Shown here: one piece after another, positions 7,102 through 16,255 of the stretch
How the letters are laid out: every line of letters begins with the position of its first letter
Position numbering within the stretch: the first letter of the stretch is position 1
Assembly: GCA_035502185.1 (NCBI GenBank)
Contig: DATJUT010000004.1
Span: 1 to 41,204 of the forward strand
Direction of reading: 5' to 3'
Length of the DNA: 41,204 bases
Origin: Gemmatimonadales bacterium
GTDB taxonomy: Bacteria; Gemmatimonadota; Gemmatimonadetes; Gemmatimonadales; JACORV01
The notes under the pieces: generated by a model
The model's input: the letters and a program-made list of their open reading frames with translations, nothing else
Database searches by the model: none
What the model was told of the DNA's origin: nothing
Position numbers and translations under genes: made by a program

Positions 7102-7866
7102 TCAGCCCCAGCGCACTCGCTGCGGCGCCCACGGATTCTGCCTGCGCGACTCCAGGTACGCCCGGTTCGCGAACAGCTTGATCGCCGCCGCGCCCACCCC
7201 GAAGCCTCCAATATGCGCCCAGAACGCCACCCCGCCATTGTCCCCGAGGCCGGCCAGCTGGGGCAGCCCGCCCATGAACTGCAGCACGATCCAGTAGCCC
7301 AGCATCGCCCACGCCGGGAGCGCGATGGTCGTCAGGAAGAACCCCAGCGGCACGAGCGTGTAGACGCGGACCCGCGGGTACAGCACCAGGTACGCGCCCA
7401 TCACCCCGCTGATCGCACCCGACGCCCCGACCACGGGCACCGGCGAGGCCGGGTCCATGGCCACCTGCGCGAGCGCCGCCGCCGTGCCGCACATCAGGTA
7501 GAACACGACGAACCGCCAGCGCCCCATCGAGTCTTCGATGTTGTTCCCGAAGATCCAGAAGAACCACATGTTCATGATGATGTGCATCCACGAGCCGTGC
7601 AGGAACATCGAGGTCAGCACGTGGCCGACGTGGCGCGCCCCTTCCACCCGGCACACCAGGTCCGGCCCCATCGCGAAGGCCGTCCCGGCCGCCACGCGCC
7701 CCGTCAGCTCGCCCGGGATGAGGCCGAGCTCGCACACCGACCGCGCGAGCGGCACCGTCGTCCCCGCACCCTGCACCACCAGCCACACGAGCACGTTCAC
7801 CACCACGATCCCGATGGTGACGACCGGGGCCTTCAGCGTGGGATTCTCGTCGCGATAGGGGATCAC
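7102..7866 (-). CDS. Rhomboid family intramembrane serine protease
   Basis: A 254-residue membrane protein with the rhomboid catalytic signature: nucleophile Ser149 in GASGAISG, His218 in FWAHIGGFGVG, and the conserved HGSWMHIIMNM segment (residues 90-100) whose His and Asn help form the oxyanion hole. Six or seven hydrophobic helices can be seen, as expected for a bacterial rhomboid. These enzymes cut transmembrane substrates within the inner membrane. ATG at 7866 gives a short cytoplasmic N-terminus, IPYRDENPT, typical of this subgroup. It lies 117 bases upstream of the vertex-protein genes on the same strand. Whether it shares their transcript is uncertain, and there is no functional reason to link it to them. 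It is divergent from dnaK. Confidence 0.92.
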   Translation of the reverse strand: MIPYRDENPTLKAPVVTIGIVVVNVLVWLVVQGAGTTVPLARSVCELGLIPGELTGRVAAGTAFAMGPDLVCRVEGARHVGHVLTSMFLHGSWMHIIMNMWFFWIFGNNIEDSMGRWRFVVFYLMCGTAAALAQVAMDPASPVPVVGASGAISGVMGAYLVLYPRVRVYTLVPLGFFLTTIALPAWAMLGYWIVLQFMGGLPQLAGLGDNGGVAFWAHIGGFGVGAAAIKLFANRAYLESRRQNPWAPQRVRWG

Positions 7867-8027
7867 GGGCTCAACCTAACCTGTCCGGGGGGCGTGTCAA
7901 CGTACCGCGAAGCGGGGCATAGCCTTAGCCCGCTGCCGAATTGGCAGAAAACAGGGGCACGTCCCTTGCTCCTGCGACCATGCGCTACCGTCGCACATCT
8001 ACCTCTGATGCGTTCGGAGATCGGACC
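7867..8027. promoter_or_regulatory. Divergent intergenic region between rhomboid gene and dnaK
   Basis: This 161-base region must hold promoters for both flanking genes. It contains an inverted repeat CTGCC-GAATT-GGCAG at 7933-7947. I do not find the CIRCE operator (TTAGCACTC-N9-GAGTGCTAA) that often controls dnaK through HrcA, so another heat-shock control or a dedicated sigma factor is likely. GGAGA at 8016-8020, 7 bases before the ATG, is the dnaK ribosome binding site. Confidence 0.4.
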
Positions 8028-9953
8028 ATGGCTGAGAAGATCATTGGAATCGACTTGGGGACCACGAACTCCGTCGTCGCCGTCATGGAGGGCGGGGATC
8101 CGGTCGTGATTCCGAACGCCGAGGGCGGCCGCACGACGCCTTCGGTCGTCGCGTTCACGAAGGACGGCGAGCGGCTCGTCGGCCAGGTGGCCAAGCGCCA
8201 GGCCGTCACCAATCCCCTCAACACGGTCTTCTCGATCAAGCGCTTCATGGGCCGACGCATCGGCGAGGTGGTCGAGGAGTCGAAGCGGGTGCCGTACAAG
8301 GTGGCCGCGGGCCAGAACGACCTGGCGTCGGTCGAGATCAGCGGCAAGCGGTACACGCCGCCCGAGATCTCGGCGATGATCCTGCAGAAGATGCGCCAGA
8401 CCGCGGAGGACTATCTCGGCCACAAGGTCGAGAAGGCGGTGATCACCGTTCCGGCGTATTTCAACGACTCGCAGCGCCAGGCGACCAAGGACGCCGGCAA
8501 GATCGCCGGCCTGGACGTGGTCCGGATCATCAACGAGCCGACGGCATCGGCTCTGGCCTACGGTCTCGACAAGAAGAAGGAGGAGAAGGTCGCCGTCTAC
8601 GACCTCGGCGGCGGCACCTACGACATCTCGATCCTCGAGCTGGCCGAGGGTGTGTTCGAGGTGAAGAGCACCAACGGCGACACCCACCTGGGGGGCGACG
8701 ACTTCGACCAGCGCGTCATCCAGTGGCTGGTGGACGAGTTCAAGCGCGACCAGGGCATCGACCTGTCGAAGGACCCGATGGCGCTCCAGCGCCTCAAGGA
8801 GGCGGCGGAGAAGGCCAAGTGCGAGCTGTCGACGGTGATGCAGACGGAGATCAACCTGCCGTTCATCACGGCGGACCAGGCGGGACCGAAGCACCTGAAC
8901 ATCACGCTGTCGCGGGCCAAGCTCGAGCAGCTGGTGGGCGACCTGGTGCAGCGCACGCTGGAGCCGATGAAGAAGGCGCTGGCCGACGCGAACCTGAAGC
9001 CGAACGAAGTGGACGAGGTGATCCTGGTCGGCGGCCAGACGCGGATGCCGAAGGTCCAGGAGATCGTGAAGGAGTTCTTCGGCAAGGAGCCGCACAAGGG
9101 CGTCAACCCGGACGAGGTGGTCGCGATCGGCGCGGCGATCCAGGGCGGCGTGCTGGCGGGCGAGGTGAAGGACATCCTGCTGCTCGACGTGACGCCGCTG
9201 TCGCTCGGGATCGAGACGCTGGGCGGCGTGACCACGGTCCTGATCCCGCGCAACACCACGATCCCCACTAAGCGCTCGGAGGTGTTCTCGACCGCCGACG
9301 ACAACCAGACCACGGTCGAGATCCACGTGCTGCAGGGCGAGCGCGAGATGGCGCTCGACAACCGGACGATCGGCAAGTTCCAGCTCACCGGGATTCCGCC
9401 GGCCCCGCGCGGGATGCCGCAGATCGAGGTCACGTTCGACATCGACGCAAACGGCATCCTGCACGTCACGGCCAAGGACAAGGCGACCAGCAAGGAGCAG
9501 AAGATCCGGATCGAGGCGTCCTCCGGGCTGTCGGACAAGGAAATCGACAAGATGGTCCACGCCGCGGAGGAGCACGCGGCCGACGACAAGCGGCGCCGCG
9601 ACGAGATCGAAACCCGTAACCGCCTGGACGCGTTGGTGTACGACGTCGAGAAGAACTCCAAGGAGTGGTCGGACAAGCTCGAGCCCGCGGTGAAGAAGCG
9701 GCTCGAGGAGGCGGTCGAGGGCGCGAAGAAGGCGTTGCGCGCCGGCGACGCCGACGGGATCAAGAAGGCGGCCGAGGCGCTGCAGGGCGCCTACAGCGAG
9801 GCGGGGCGCTCGCTCTACCAGAGCCAGACCGCCAGCTCGGGCGCGAGCCCCGAGGAGCCCGCCGCCGGGGCCGGCGGGGGGGCCGAGCCGAAGAAGGACG
9901 AGGCGGTGGAGGCGGACTACGAGATCGTGGACGAGGGGAAGCAGTCGAAGTAG
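8028..9953 (+). CDS. dnaK: Chaperone protein DnaK (Hsp70)
   Basis: A 641-residue Hsp70 of normal length. The N-terminal ATPase domain starts [20 protein letters not shown] and includes [36 protein letters not shown] and [14 protein letters not shown]. The substrate-binding domain contains [18 protein letters not shown] and the helical lid, ending in an acidic tail, [14 protein letters not shown]. DnaK binds exposed hydrophobic segments of unfolded proteins in the cytoplasm with the help of DnaJ and GrpE, neither of which is in the window. ATG at 8028 has a good GGAGA at 7 bases; an upstream in-frame ATG would add 29 non-homologous residues. It heads a run of protein quality-control genes (HtrA, trigger factor, ClpP, ClpX). 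Confidence 0.98.
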   Translation: MAEKIIGIDLGTTNSVVAVMEGGDPVVIPNAEGGRTTPSVVAFTKDGERLVGQVAKRQAVTNPLNTVFSIKRFMGRRIGEVVEESKRVPYKVAAGQNDLASVEISGKRYTPPEISAMILQKMRQTAEDYLGHKVEKAVITVPAYFNDSQRQATKDAGKIAGLDVVRIINEPTASALAYGLDKKKEEKVAVYDLGGGTYDISILELAEGVFEVKSTNGDTHLGGDDFDQRVIQWLVDEFKRDQGIDLSKDPMALQRLKEAAEKAKCELSTVMQTEINLPFITADQAGPKHLNITLSRAKLEQLVGDLVQRTLEPMKKALADANLKPNEVDEVILVGGQTRMPKVQEIVKEFFGKEPHKGVNPDEVVAIGAAIQGGVLAGEVKDILLLDVTPLSLGIETLGGVTTVLIPRNTTIPTKRSEVFSTADDNQTTVEIHVLQGEREMALDNRTIGKFQLTGIPPAPRGMPQIEVTFDIDANGILHVTAKDKATSKEQKIRIEASSGLSDKEIDKMVHAAEEHAADDKRRRDEIETRNRLDALVYDVEKNSKEWSDKLEPAVKKRLEEAVEGAKKALRAGDADGIKKAAEALQGAYSEAGRSLYQSQTASSGASPEEPAAGAGGGAEPKKDEAVEADYEIVDEGKQSK

Positions 9954-9965
9954 AACCCGAACGCA

Positions 9966-9986
9966 GCCCGGGGTGTAGTACCGGGC
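9966..9986 (+). terminator. Hairpin after dnaK
   Basis: GCCCGG (9966-9971) and CCGGGC (9981-9986) form a 6-bp GC stem with a 9-base loop, 13 bases after the dnaK stop. A second possible pairing involves CCCGGG at about 9990. There is no T-tract, so this is a weak or factor-dependent terminator, or a processing hairpin between dnaK and the HtrA gene. Confidence 0.35.
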
Positions 9987-10014
9987 ATTCCCGGGCCAAC
10001 GTGGAGGTAGGCGC

Positions 10015-11568
10015 ATGTCGTCGAAGAGCCGTGATTTGCTGAAGCTGGGCGGGATCGTGGCCGTGGCGTTCGTCCTCGGGCTGGCGTTCGCGTCCGGGCT
10101 GAACCTCCCGCGGCCGGGCCGGGCGGAGTCGGCGCGCGGCCTGCATTACCTCACCGCCGCGAGCGGCGGCGGCGCCCGCACGGTGGACGGCGTGCTCCCG
10201 AGCTTCGCCGACATCGCCGAGCGGGTGCGGCCGTCGGTGGTCTACATCCGGACGCAGAGCACGGTGCAGTCGTCGCCGCACCCCGACATCCCGCCGGGCT
10301 TCCAGTACTTCTTCGGGCCGGACGTCAACCCGCGACGGCCGCAGGTCCGCCAGGGCTCCGGCTCCGGGTTCGTCGTGTCGCAGGACGGCTACATCCTCAC
10401 CAACAATCACGTGGTCGCGGACGCCGAGCACGTGCGGGTCACGCTGCTCGACAACCGCGAGTTCGACGCGCGGGTGGTGGGACGCGACCCGGCGACCGAC
10501 GTCGCCGTGATCAAGATCGACGCCGGTCACCTCACGCCGCTGCCGCTCGGCAACTCCGACGGCGCGCGCATCGGCGACTGGGTGCTCGCGATCGGCAACC
10601 CGCTCAACTTCACCTTCACGGTGACGGCGGGCATCGTCAGCGCCAAGGGCCGGCCGCTGTACGGGCTGCAGGACCCGAACGACCGCTACCAGATCCAGGA
10701 CTTCATCCAGACCGACGCCGCGATCAACCCCGGCAACTCGGGCGGGCCGCTGGTGAACCTCAACGGCGAGGTGATCGGCATCAACGCCGCCATCGCCTCC
10801 CAGACGGGCTACTACGAGGGCTACGGATTCGCGGTCCCGATCAACCTGGCGCGCAAGGTGATGGACGACCTCATCGCCACCGGCCGCGTGGAGCGCGCCG
10901 TCCTGTGCATCGCGATCAACCAGATCACGCCCGAGGACGCCGAGGCCGTGGGCCTCAAGGACGTGCGCGGCGTCGTGATCCAGGATTTCAGCTGCCAGAA
11001 CTCGCCGGCGAAGGCGGCCGGGCTCGTGCCCGGTGACGTCATCGTCGCCCTCAACGACACGGCGATCGACCACGTGGCGCAGCTCCAGTCCATGGTGGGC
11101 TTCCGGCATCCGGGCGAAGTGGTGCACGTGCAGGCGGTGCACGCCGGCGGCCAGGTGCGGACCTACGACGTGCGGCTCGCCTCCGCCGGCGCCGACACGG
11201 CCCAGGTGGCGAGCGCGACCAGGGGCGGCGACAAGGGGGTGGCCCCGGGCGACGAGGCGTCGCGCAAGCTGGGGGTCACGGTGGAGAGCCTGAGCGCGGA
11301 GGACGCGCGGCAGGTCGACACCGACTTGCGCGGCCCCCTGGTGACCGAGGTGGACGCCGACGGGCCCGCCTTCCAGAAGCTGTTCCCCCCCGGCGCGGGC
11401 GCCGGCGCGGACGTGATCCTGGAGGTGAACGGCGTGCGGACCCGGACGCCCGAGGAGCTGCAGCGCGCCGCCCACGGGCTGCATGCCGGCGACATCGTGA
11501 CGCTCCGGGTCGCCAACGTGGGTGGCGGCAGCGCCACCCGGCGGGTCGTGCGCCTGCGCGTGCGGTAG
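10015..11568 (+). CDS. HtrA/DegP-family serine protease with two PDZ domains
   Basis: A 517-residue trypsin-like protease. Residues 11-28 form a single N-terminal hydrophobic anchor or uncleaved signal, placing the enzyme in the periplasm. The catalytic triad is His132 (LTNNHVV), Asp162 (TDVAVIK) and Ser242 (NPGNSGGP). Two PDZ domains follow, at about residues 295-400 (with AAGLVPGDVIVALND) and 415-517 (with GADVILEVNGVRT). HtrA proteins degrade or refold damaged envelope proteins. The ribosome binding site GGAGG at 10003-10007 is 7 bases before the ATG. Position between dnaK and tig/clpPX suggests a stress-response neighbourhood. Which of DegP, DegQ or DegS it corresponds to cannot be told from sequence. 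Confidence 0.94.
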   Translation: MSSKSRDLLKLGGIVAVAFVLGLAFASGLNLPRPGRAESARGLHYLTAASGGGARTVDGVLPSFADIAERVRPSVVYIRTQSTVQSSPHPDIPPGFQYFFGPDVNPRRPQVRQGSGSGFVVSQDGYILTNNHVVADAEHVRVTLLDNREFDARVVGRDPATDVAVIKIDAGHLTPLPLGNSDGARIGDWVLAIGNPLNFTFTVTAGIVSAKGRPLYGLQDPNDRYQIQDFIQTDAAINPGNSGGPLVNLNGEVIGINAAIASQTGYYEGYGFAVPINLARKVMDDLIATGRVERAVLCIAINQITPEDAEAVGLKDVRGVVIQDFSCQNSPAKAAGLVPGDVIVALNDTAIDHVAQLQSMVGFRHPGEVVHVQAVHAGGQVRTYDVRLASAGADTAQVASATRGGDKGVAPGDEASRKLGVTVESLSAEDARQVDTDLRGPLVTEVDADGPAFQKLFPPGAGAGADVILEVNGVRTRTPEELQRAAHGLHAGDIVTLRVANVGGGSATRRVVRLRVR

Positions 11569-11595
11569 CCGCGCCCCGGAAAGACCGTCACCAGG

Positions 11596-11621
11596 CGAGC
11601 GCCCGCACCCGCGGGCGCTCG
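11596..11621 (+). terminator. Strong GC hairpin after the HtrA gene
   Basis: GAGCGCCCGC (11597-11606) pairs perfectly with GCGGGCGCTC (11611-11620) around an ACCC loop, and the flanking C and G extend the stem to 11 bp. It lies 28 bases past the HtrA stop. The bases that follow (GTCGTCTC) contain scattered T but no run, so it is an intrinsic terminator of the T-poor type seen in GC-rich genomes. Confidence 0.6.
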
Positions 11622-11740
11622 TCGTCTCGGCCGGCCGCGGTTATCTTGGGGTGGCACTCGCGTCACGGCCGTATCGAGCGGGCGGCGCGACGACCGCGGC
11701 GTCGCCGGGTCGGCGCGCGTGCGGCGCGGGCGCGCAGCGC

Positions 11741-11822
<82 letters not shown>

Positions 11823-11824
11823 CT

Positions 11825-13087
11825 ATGACCGATACCGGCATCGCCATCACCGCGGCCGCGCAGGATGCGGCGCGCCGCACCTACGCCGTGACGGTGACGC
11901 CCGAGCGGGTGCGTGCCGCCGAGGCGGCGACCACCGAGCGCTACGCCCGGCAGCTCAAGGTGCAGGGCTTCCGCAAGGGCAAGGCGCCGGCGGCCGTGGT
12001 GCGCCGCCGCTTCGGCGACGCGATCCGCCAGAGCGTGATCGAGGAGCTGCTGCGCGCGTCCTGGGAAGCCGCGCGCGACCAGGACGGCCTCAAGCCGATC
12101 TCGGACCCGCAGGTGCGCAACGTGAAGTTCGAGGACGGCTCCCCGCTCACCTTCGAGCTGCTGGTGGACGTGAAGCCGGAGATCGCCCTCGAGCGGCTGG
12201 GCGGATTCCGCCTGACGCGGCGGTCGGCCGCCGTCACCGACGAGATGGTGGACGCCCAGATCACGAGCTTGCGCGAGCAGCGGGCCCCGTGGGCGCCGGT
12301 CACGGAGCGGGCCAAGCCCGGCGACCTGGTGGAGGCGACCATCGCGAACCTCGACGAGCCGGCCGCGGGCGAGCCCGAGCCGGTGCGGTTCGTCCTGGGA
12401 CAGGGTCGCGCGCTGCCGGAACTGGAGGCGCGGCTCATGGAGCTCGACCCCGGCGCCGCCTGGGAAGGCACCCTGCGGTTCCCGGACGACCACCCGGACG
12501 CGGCCAAGCGCGGCCAGAGCCGCCGCGTCCGCGCGACCCTGGGCGAGGTCAAGCGGCAGACGCTGCCCGACCTGACCGACGAGTTCGCCCGGGAGGTCGG
12601 CGAGTTCGACTCGGTGGCGGCGCTCCGGGCCGCGGTGCGCACCGACCTCGAGGCCGAAGCCAAGCGCGAGGCCGACGCGCGGGTGCGGGGCGAGCTGATC
12701 GACCAGATCGCCGCCGCCAACAACGTCGCCGTGCCCCCGTCGCTCCTGGACCGCGCACTCGCGGCCTACGTCGCGGCGTACGGCGTCCCCGAGGAGCAGC
12801 GCGGACGGTTCGCCGGGGAGTTCCGGCCGGTGGCGGAGGCGGGCGTGCGGCGCGACCTGATCATCGAGACGGTCGCCGAGCAGAAGGGGCTCGCGGCGAG
12901 CGGCGACGCGGTCGCGTCCCGCGTCGCCGAGGTCGCCCGCCGCCGCGGCGAGACGCCCGCGGCCGTGCGGGCCGCGCTCGACAAGGCGGGCCGCCTCCGC
13001 GAGCTGGAGCGGTCCATCACCGAAGAGAACGTGTTCACCTTCCTCCTCGGTCAGAGCACCGTGGAGGACGCACCGCCCACCCGTTGA
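11825..13087 (+). CDS. tig: Trigger factor, ribosome-associated chaperone / peptidyl-prolyl isomerase
   Basis: A 420-residue trigger factor. The ribosome-binding signature [20 protein letters not shown] lies near residues 43-62; a central PPIase-like domain with [20 protein letters not shown] follows, and the C-terminal half is helical. Trigger factor binds next to the ribosomal exit tunnel and shields new chains. ATG at 11825 fits the family's N-terminus; an upstream extension would run through the tRNA gene. There is no Shine-Dalgarno sequence, because the 82 bases upstream are tRNA-Leu. The message is therefore either leaderless or released by tRNA 3' processing. The tig-clpP-clpX order is common across bacteria, and clpP follows 14 bases later. 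Confidence 0.95.
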   Translation: MTDTGIAITAAAQDAARRTYAVTVTPERVRAAEAATTERYARQLKVQGFRKGKAPAAVVRRRFGDAIRQSVIEELLRASWEAARDQDGLKPISDPQVRNVKFEDGSPLTFELLVDVKPEIALERLGGFRLTRRSAAVTDEMVDAQITSLREQRAPWAPVTERAKPGDLVEATIANLDEPAAGEPEPVRFVLGQGRALPELEARLMELDPGAAWEGTLRFPDDHPDAAKRGQSRRVRATLGEVKRQTLPDLTDEFAREVGEFDSVAALRAAVRTDLEAEAKREADARVRGELIDQIAAANNVAVPPSLLDRALAAYVAAYGVPEEQRGRFAGEFRPVAEAGVRRDLIIETVAEQKGLAASGDAVASRVAEVARRRGETPAAVRAALDKAGRLRELERSITEENVFTFLLGQSTVEDAPPTR

Positions 13088-13101
13088 CACAGGGCGCATC
13101 C

Positions 13102-13734
13102 GTGGGAGACCGAGACGACGTGTCCACGCTGTATCCGCCGTACATCATCGAGCGCTCCAGCCGTGGCGAGCGCACCTACGACATCTTCTCCCGGTTGCTG
13201 ATGGACCGGATCATCTTCCTCGGCGTGCCGATCAACGACGACGTGTCGAACATCGTCATCGCGCAGCTGCTCTTCCTCCAGGCCGACAGCCCGGAGAAGG
13301 ACATCTACGTGTACATCAACTCGCCCGGCGGCCTGGTGTCGAGCGGGATGGCGATCTACGACACGATCCAGCACATCAGCGCGCCGGTGAACACCATCTG
13401 CATGGGGATGGCGGCCTCGATGGGGTCGTTCCTCCTGGCGGCCGGCCGGAAGGGCAAGCGCAGCGCCCTGCCGCACTCGCGGATCATGATGCACCAGCCC
13501 TCGGGCGGGACGCAGGGCACCGCCGCCGACATCGAGATCCAGGCCCGGGAGATCCTCTACCTCCGGGGCAAGCTCAACGAGCTGTACGCCAAGCACACCG
13601 GCCAGACGGTGGAGCAGATCGAGAAGGACATGGACCGAGACCGCTTCATGTCGGCCGAGGAGGCGAAGCAGTACGGCATCATCGACCAGGTCCTGGCCCC
13701 CGGCTCGGTGCTCGAGGTGGGCACGAAAAGCTAG
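13102..13734 (+). CDS. clpP: ATP-dependent Clp protease proteolytic subunit
   Basis: A 210-residue ClpP serine peptidase. The catalytic Ser is in [11 protein letters not shown], the His in [10 protein letters not shown], and the Asp in [14 protein letters not shown]. The Gly-rich [17 protein letters not shown] loop and the N-terminal [20 protein letters not shown] segment are canonical. ClpP forms a double heptamer that degrades substrates fed by ClpX or ClpA. Two GTG codons are possible starts, 13102 (AGGG 8 bases upstream) and 13120 (GGGAG 11 bases upstream); the second gives 204 residues and a more typical N-terminus. The position between tig and clpX supports the assignment. Confidence 0.96.
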   Translation: MGDRDDVSTLYPPYIIERSSRGERTYDIFSRLLMDRIIFLGVPINDDVSNIVIAQLLFLQADSPEKDIYVYINSPGGLVSSGMAIYDTIQHISAPVNTICMGMAASMGSFLLAAGRKGKRSALPHSRIMMHQPSGGTQGTAADIEIQAREILYLRGKLNELYAKHTGQTVEQIEKDMDRDRFMSAEEAKQYGIIDQVLAPGSVLEVGTKS

Positions 13735-13741
13735 GCGTCGC

Positions 13742-13771
13742 TTGACTTTAGGCGCGGCGGCTCGGCATATT
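13742..13771 (+). promoter_or_regulatory. Promoter candidate for clpX
   Basis: TTGACT (13742-13747) and CATATT (13766-13771) are separated by 18 bases, a good match to a sigma-70-type promoter. Transcription would start near 13778, giving a leader of about 20 bases before the clpX ATG. It lies wholly in the 65-base gap after clpP, so clpX can be expressed independently of tig-clpP. The same CATATT with 18-base spacing recurs at 21253-21282 and 24938-24967. Confidence 0.6.
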
Positions 13772-13799
13772 CGCCTCAAGGTCCCGTAACCAGGCGCCC

Positions 13800-15050
13800 A
13801 TGTCCAACGACCGCCACCTGCGCTGCTCGTTCTGCGGAAAGTCCAAGGACTCGGTCCGGAAGTTCATCTCCGGACCGTCGGTCTACATCTGCAACGAGTG
13901 CATCGCGCTGTGCAACGAGATCCTGGCGGAGGACGAGGAACGCGAGGTCGCCGACGCGATCACCCAGGTCCCCACCCCCGTGGAGATCAAGGAGGTGCTG
14001 GACCAGTACGTGATCGGGCAGGAGCGGGCCAAGAAGGCCCTGGCGGTCGCCGTCTACAACCACTACAAGCGCATCAACTCCCAGTCCATCAAGGACAACG
14101 AGGTCGAGCTCGAGAAGTCGAACATCCTGCTGATCGGGCCCACCGGCGTCGGCAAGACGCTGCTGGCCCAGACGCTGGCGCGGATGCTCGACGTCCCCTT
14201 CACCATCGCCGATGCGACCACCCTCACCGAAGCCGGCTACGTCGGCGAGGACGTGGAGAACATCCTGGTGCGGCTGCTCCAGGCCGGCGACTTCAACGTC
14301 GCCGAGTGCGAGCGCGGGATCGTCTACATCGACGAGATCGACAAGATCGCCCGCAAGAGCGAGAACCCGAGCATCACGCGCGACGTGTCGGGCGAGGGCG
14401 TGCAGCAGGCACTGCTCAAGATTCTCGAGGGGACCATCGCGTCGGTTCCGCCGCAGGGCGGGCGCAAGCACCCGCAGCAGGAATACATCCAGATCAACAC
14501 CAAGGACATCCTGTTCATCTGCGGCGGCGCCTTCGACGGGCTGGAGAAGATCATCGAGTCGCGCACCGGGCGGCGCCGGATCGGGTTCACCAAGGACGAG
14601 GTCGACCGGGGCGTGCCGGCGCTGCAGCGGCGGAACCCCTACGGCGAGGTGGAGCCCGACGACCTGCTGCGCTACGGCCTCATCCCGGAGCTGATCGGCC
14701 GGCTGCCGGTCACCGTGCCGCTCGAGACGCTCGACGAGGACGCGCTGGTCAGGATCCTGGTCGAGCCCAAGAACGCGCTCACCAAGCAGTACAAGAAGCT
14801 GTTCGAGCTCGAGGACGTGCGGCTGAGCTTCGAGCCGGAGGCGCTGCGCGCGGCCGCCCAGCTGGCGATCAAGCGCGGGGCCGGCGCGCGCGGGCTGCGC
14901 GCCATCCTCGAGAAGGTGATGACGGAGATCATGTTCGACCTTCCGGCGCGGGACGACGTCACCGAGGTGGCCATCACCCGGGAGTGCATCCTCGAGGGCC
15001 GCCAGCCGCTGCTGGTGACCGAGCGACCACGCGCCAAGAAAGAGGCCTGA
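13800..15050 (+). CDS. clpX: ATP-dependent Clp protease ATP-binding subunit ClpX
   Basis: A 416-residue AAA+ unfoldase of standard length. The N-terminal C4 zinc-binding domain has CSFCGK at residues 9-14 and CNECIALC at 31-38. Walker A GPTGVGKT begins at residue 113, Walker B is [11 protein letters not shown], and the pore loop and sensor regions follow, ending with [20 protein letters not shown]. ClpX recognises tagged substrates, unfolds them and threads them into ClpP. ATG at 13800 is clear from the zinc domain. No strong ribosome binding site is seen. A GC-rich intrinsic terminator lies 13 bases after the stop and runs into the start of engB. Confidence 0.98.
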   Translation: MSNDRHLRCSFCGKSKDSVRKFISGPSVYICNECIALCNEILAEDEEREVADAITQVPTPVEIKEVLDQYVIGQERAKKALAVAVYNHYKRINSQSIKDNEVELEKSNILLIGPTGVGKTLLAQTLARMLDVPFTIADATTLTEAGYVGEDVENILVRLLQAGDFNVAECERGIVYIDEIDKIARKSENPSITRDVSGEGVQQALLKILEGTIASVPPQGGRKHPQQEYIQINTKDILFICGGAFDGLEKIIESRTGRRRIGFTKDEVDRGVPALQRRNPYGEVEPDDLLRYGLIPELIGRLPVTVPLETLDEDALVRILVEPKNALTKQYKKLFELEDVRLSFEPEALRAAAQLAIKRGAGARGLRAILEKVMTEIMFDLPARDDVTEVAITRECILEGRQPLLVTERPRAKKEA

Positions 15051-15051
15051 C

Positions 15052-15663
15052 GTGCCGCGGACAGAGGCCCCCTCCCCGAGGGGGCTTTTGGTAAGCGAGT
15101 TCGTGACGTCGCTGGCCCAGTGGGACGCGCCGATTCCCGGTCCCGCGCTGCCCGAGATCGCGTTCACCGGCCGCAGCAACGTCGGCAAGTCGAGCCTGGT
15201 CAACCTGCTGCTGGGCCGGCGGGCCCTCGCCCACGCCAGCCGGATCCCCGGCAAGACCCGGTTCCTCAACGTGTACCGCTGGGGCACCGGCTGCTACCTG
15301 GTGGACCTCCCGGGGTACGGATGGGCGCGCGCCGCCGCCGCCGAGCGCGCGGTGTGGCAGCGGCTGGCCGACGAGTACGTCGCCCGCCGCGCCACGCTCG
15401 CCGGCGTGGTGTGGCTGCTGGACATCCGGCGCGAGCCCTCCCCCGACGACCTGGCGATCGGCGCGCTGCTCAACGCGCGGGGGGTGCCCGTGCTGGTCGC
15501 GCTCACCAAGGCCGACCAGGTCACCCGGGGCAAGCGGGCGGCGCGCGCCGCGGCCATCGCCCTGCGGCTGCACCTCGACGCGGCCGAGTTCGTGCTGACG
15601 AGCTCCAAGACACGCGAAGGCGCGGAGGATCTCCGTGACAGCGTACTGGCGCACGTGGGCTGA
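15052..15663 (+). CDS. engB: Ribosome biogenesis GTPase EngB/YsxC
   Basis: A small GTPase of the EngB (YihA/YsxC) family, involved in 50S ribosome assembly in the cytoplasm. G-motifs visible are GRSNVGKSS (G1), the RIPGKTR switch, DLPGYGWA (G3) and LTKADQ (G4). From GTG 15052 the protein is 203 residues. A TTG at 15088 is a better start: it gives MVSEFVTSLAQWD, which lines up with the family N-terminus, and has GAGGGGG just upstream. The first 12 codons from 15052 coincide with the terminator hairpin of clpX, which is unlikely for real coding sequence. The next gene overlaps its 3' end by 29 bases and has its own GGAGG. Confidence 0.93.
   Translation: MPRTEAPSPRGLLVSEFVTSLAQWDAPIPGPALPEIAFTGRSNVGKSSLVNLLLGRRALAHASRIPGKTRFLNVYRWGTGCYLVDLPGYGWARAAAAERAVWQRLADEYVARRATLAGVVWLLDIRREPSPDDLAIGALLNARGVPVLVALTKADQVTRGKRAARAAAIALRLHLDAAEFVLTSSKTREGAEDLRDSVLAHVG
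15063..15089 (+). terminator. Intrinsic terminator after clpX, overlapping the engB start
   Basis: GCCCCCTC (15067-15074) pairs perfectly with GAGGGGGC (15078-15085) around a CCC loop, followed by TTTT (15086-15089). The preceding AGAG can pair with the T-run by A-T and G-T pairs, extending the stem to 12 bp. This is the best rho-independent terminator in the window. It sits inside the open frame of engB, and its right arm contains GAGGGGG, which looks like the engB ribosome binding site. Confidence 0.75.
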
Positions 15664-16252
15664 GGCGGCGGCGCTCGCCGCGGCCGTCCTGGCGGCCCCG
15701 GCCGTTCTCGCCGCGCAGGACAGCGACCTGCCTCCCGCGGGCTTCGGCTCGCTCCGCCAGGACCAGGTCGCCGTCACCATCACCACGGTCAACCTCGCGG
15801 TGCGGGTGCTGCCGCTCGACGAGCACGTCATCCGCCTGCTGGCGCCCGACACCTACGGCTCGCTGCACGCGCTGGTCCAGAGCAAGGCGGGGGCCATCGC
15901 GGCCGCCGCGCGCGCCGTGGGACGGGACAGCGCCACGGTCTTCTTCGTCACCTTCTTCGGGCTGCAGCCGATGGTGACGTTCGTCCCGGACCAGGTGTCC
16001 ATCCAGAGCCAGGGCATCTTCTACCGCCCGCTGGACATCCTCCCGCTCTCGCCCCAGTGGACCGACGCGCGGCTCGACCAGCGCCAGCAGGCCTCGGCCG
16101 TCTACATCTTCGACCCGGCCATCCCCATCTCGCAGACGTTCACCGTCTTCTACGGCGACCAGAACTCGGCGACCTTCGACAACTCCCTCACCCTGCTCCA
16201 GAGTGAGCGCGCCCGCGTCCTGGCGCGCGCCGCACAACAGCGACAGCCGTAG
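15635..16252 (+). CDS. Exported protein of unknown function
   Basis: A 205-residue protein with a clear signal peptide: Trp/Arg near the N-terminus, a hydrophobic Ala/Leu-rich core at residues 10-26, and a probable cleavage site after AVLAA at about residue 27. The mature part has no repeats or Cys and contains the motifs VTITTVNLAVRVLPLDEHVIRL and TVFFVTFFGLQPMVTFVPDQ, which I do not recognise as a named family. It is probably periplasmic. GTG at 15635 lies inside engB and is supported by GGAGG 7 bases upstream. The histidine kinase gene starts 3 bases after its stop, so the two are likely co-expressed, and the protein may supply an envelope signal to the kinase (an inference). Confidence 0.75.
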   Translation: MTAYWRTWAEAAALAAAVLAAPAVLAAQDSDLPPAGFGSLRQDQVAVTITTVNLAVRVLPLDEHVIRLLAPDTYGSLHALVQSKAGAIAAAARAVGRDSATVFFVTFFGLQPMVTFVPDQVSIQSQGIFYRPLDILPLSPQWTDARLDQRQQASAVYIFDPAIPISQTFTVFYGDQNSATFDNSLTLLQSERARVLARAAQQRQP

Positions 16253-16255
16253 GCG

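Noticed and set aside
7867-8027. CIRCE operator upstream of dnaK
   Set aside because: No TTAGCACTC or its inverted partner is present, even with two mismatches.
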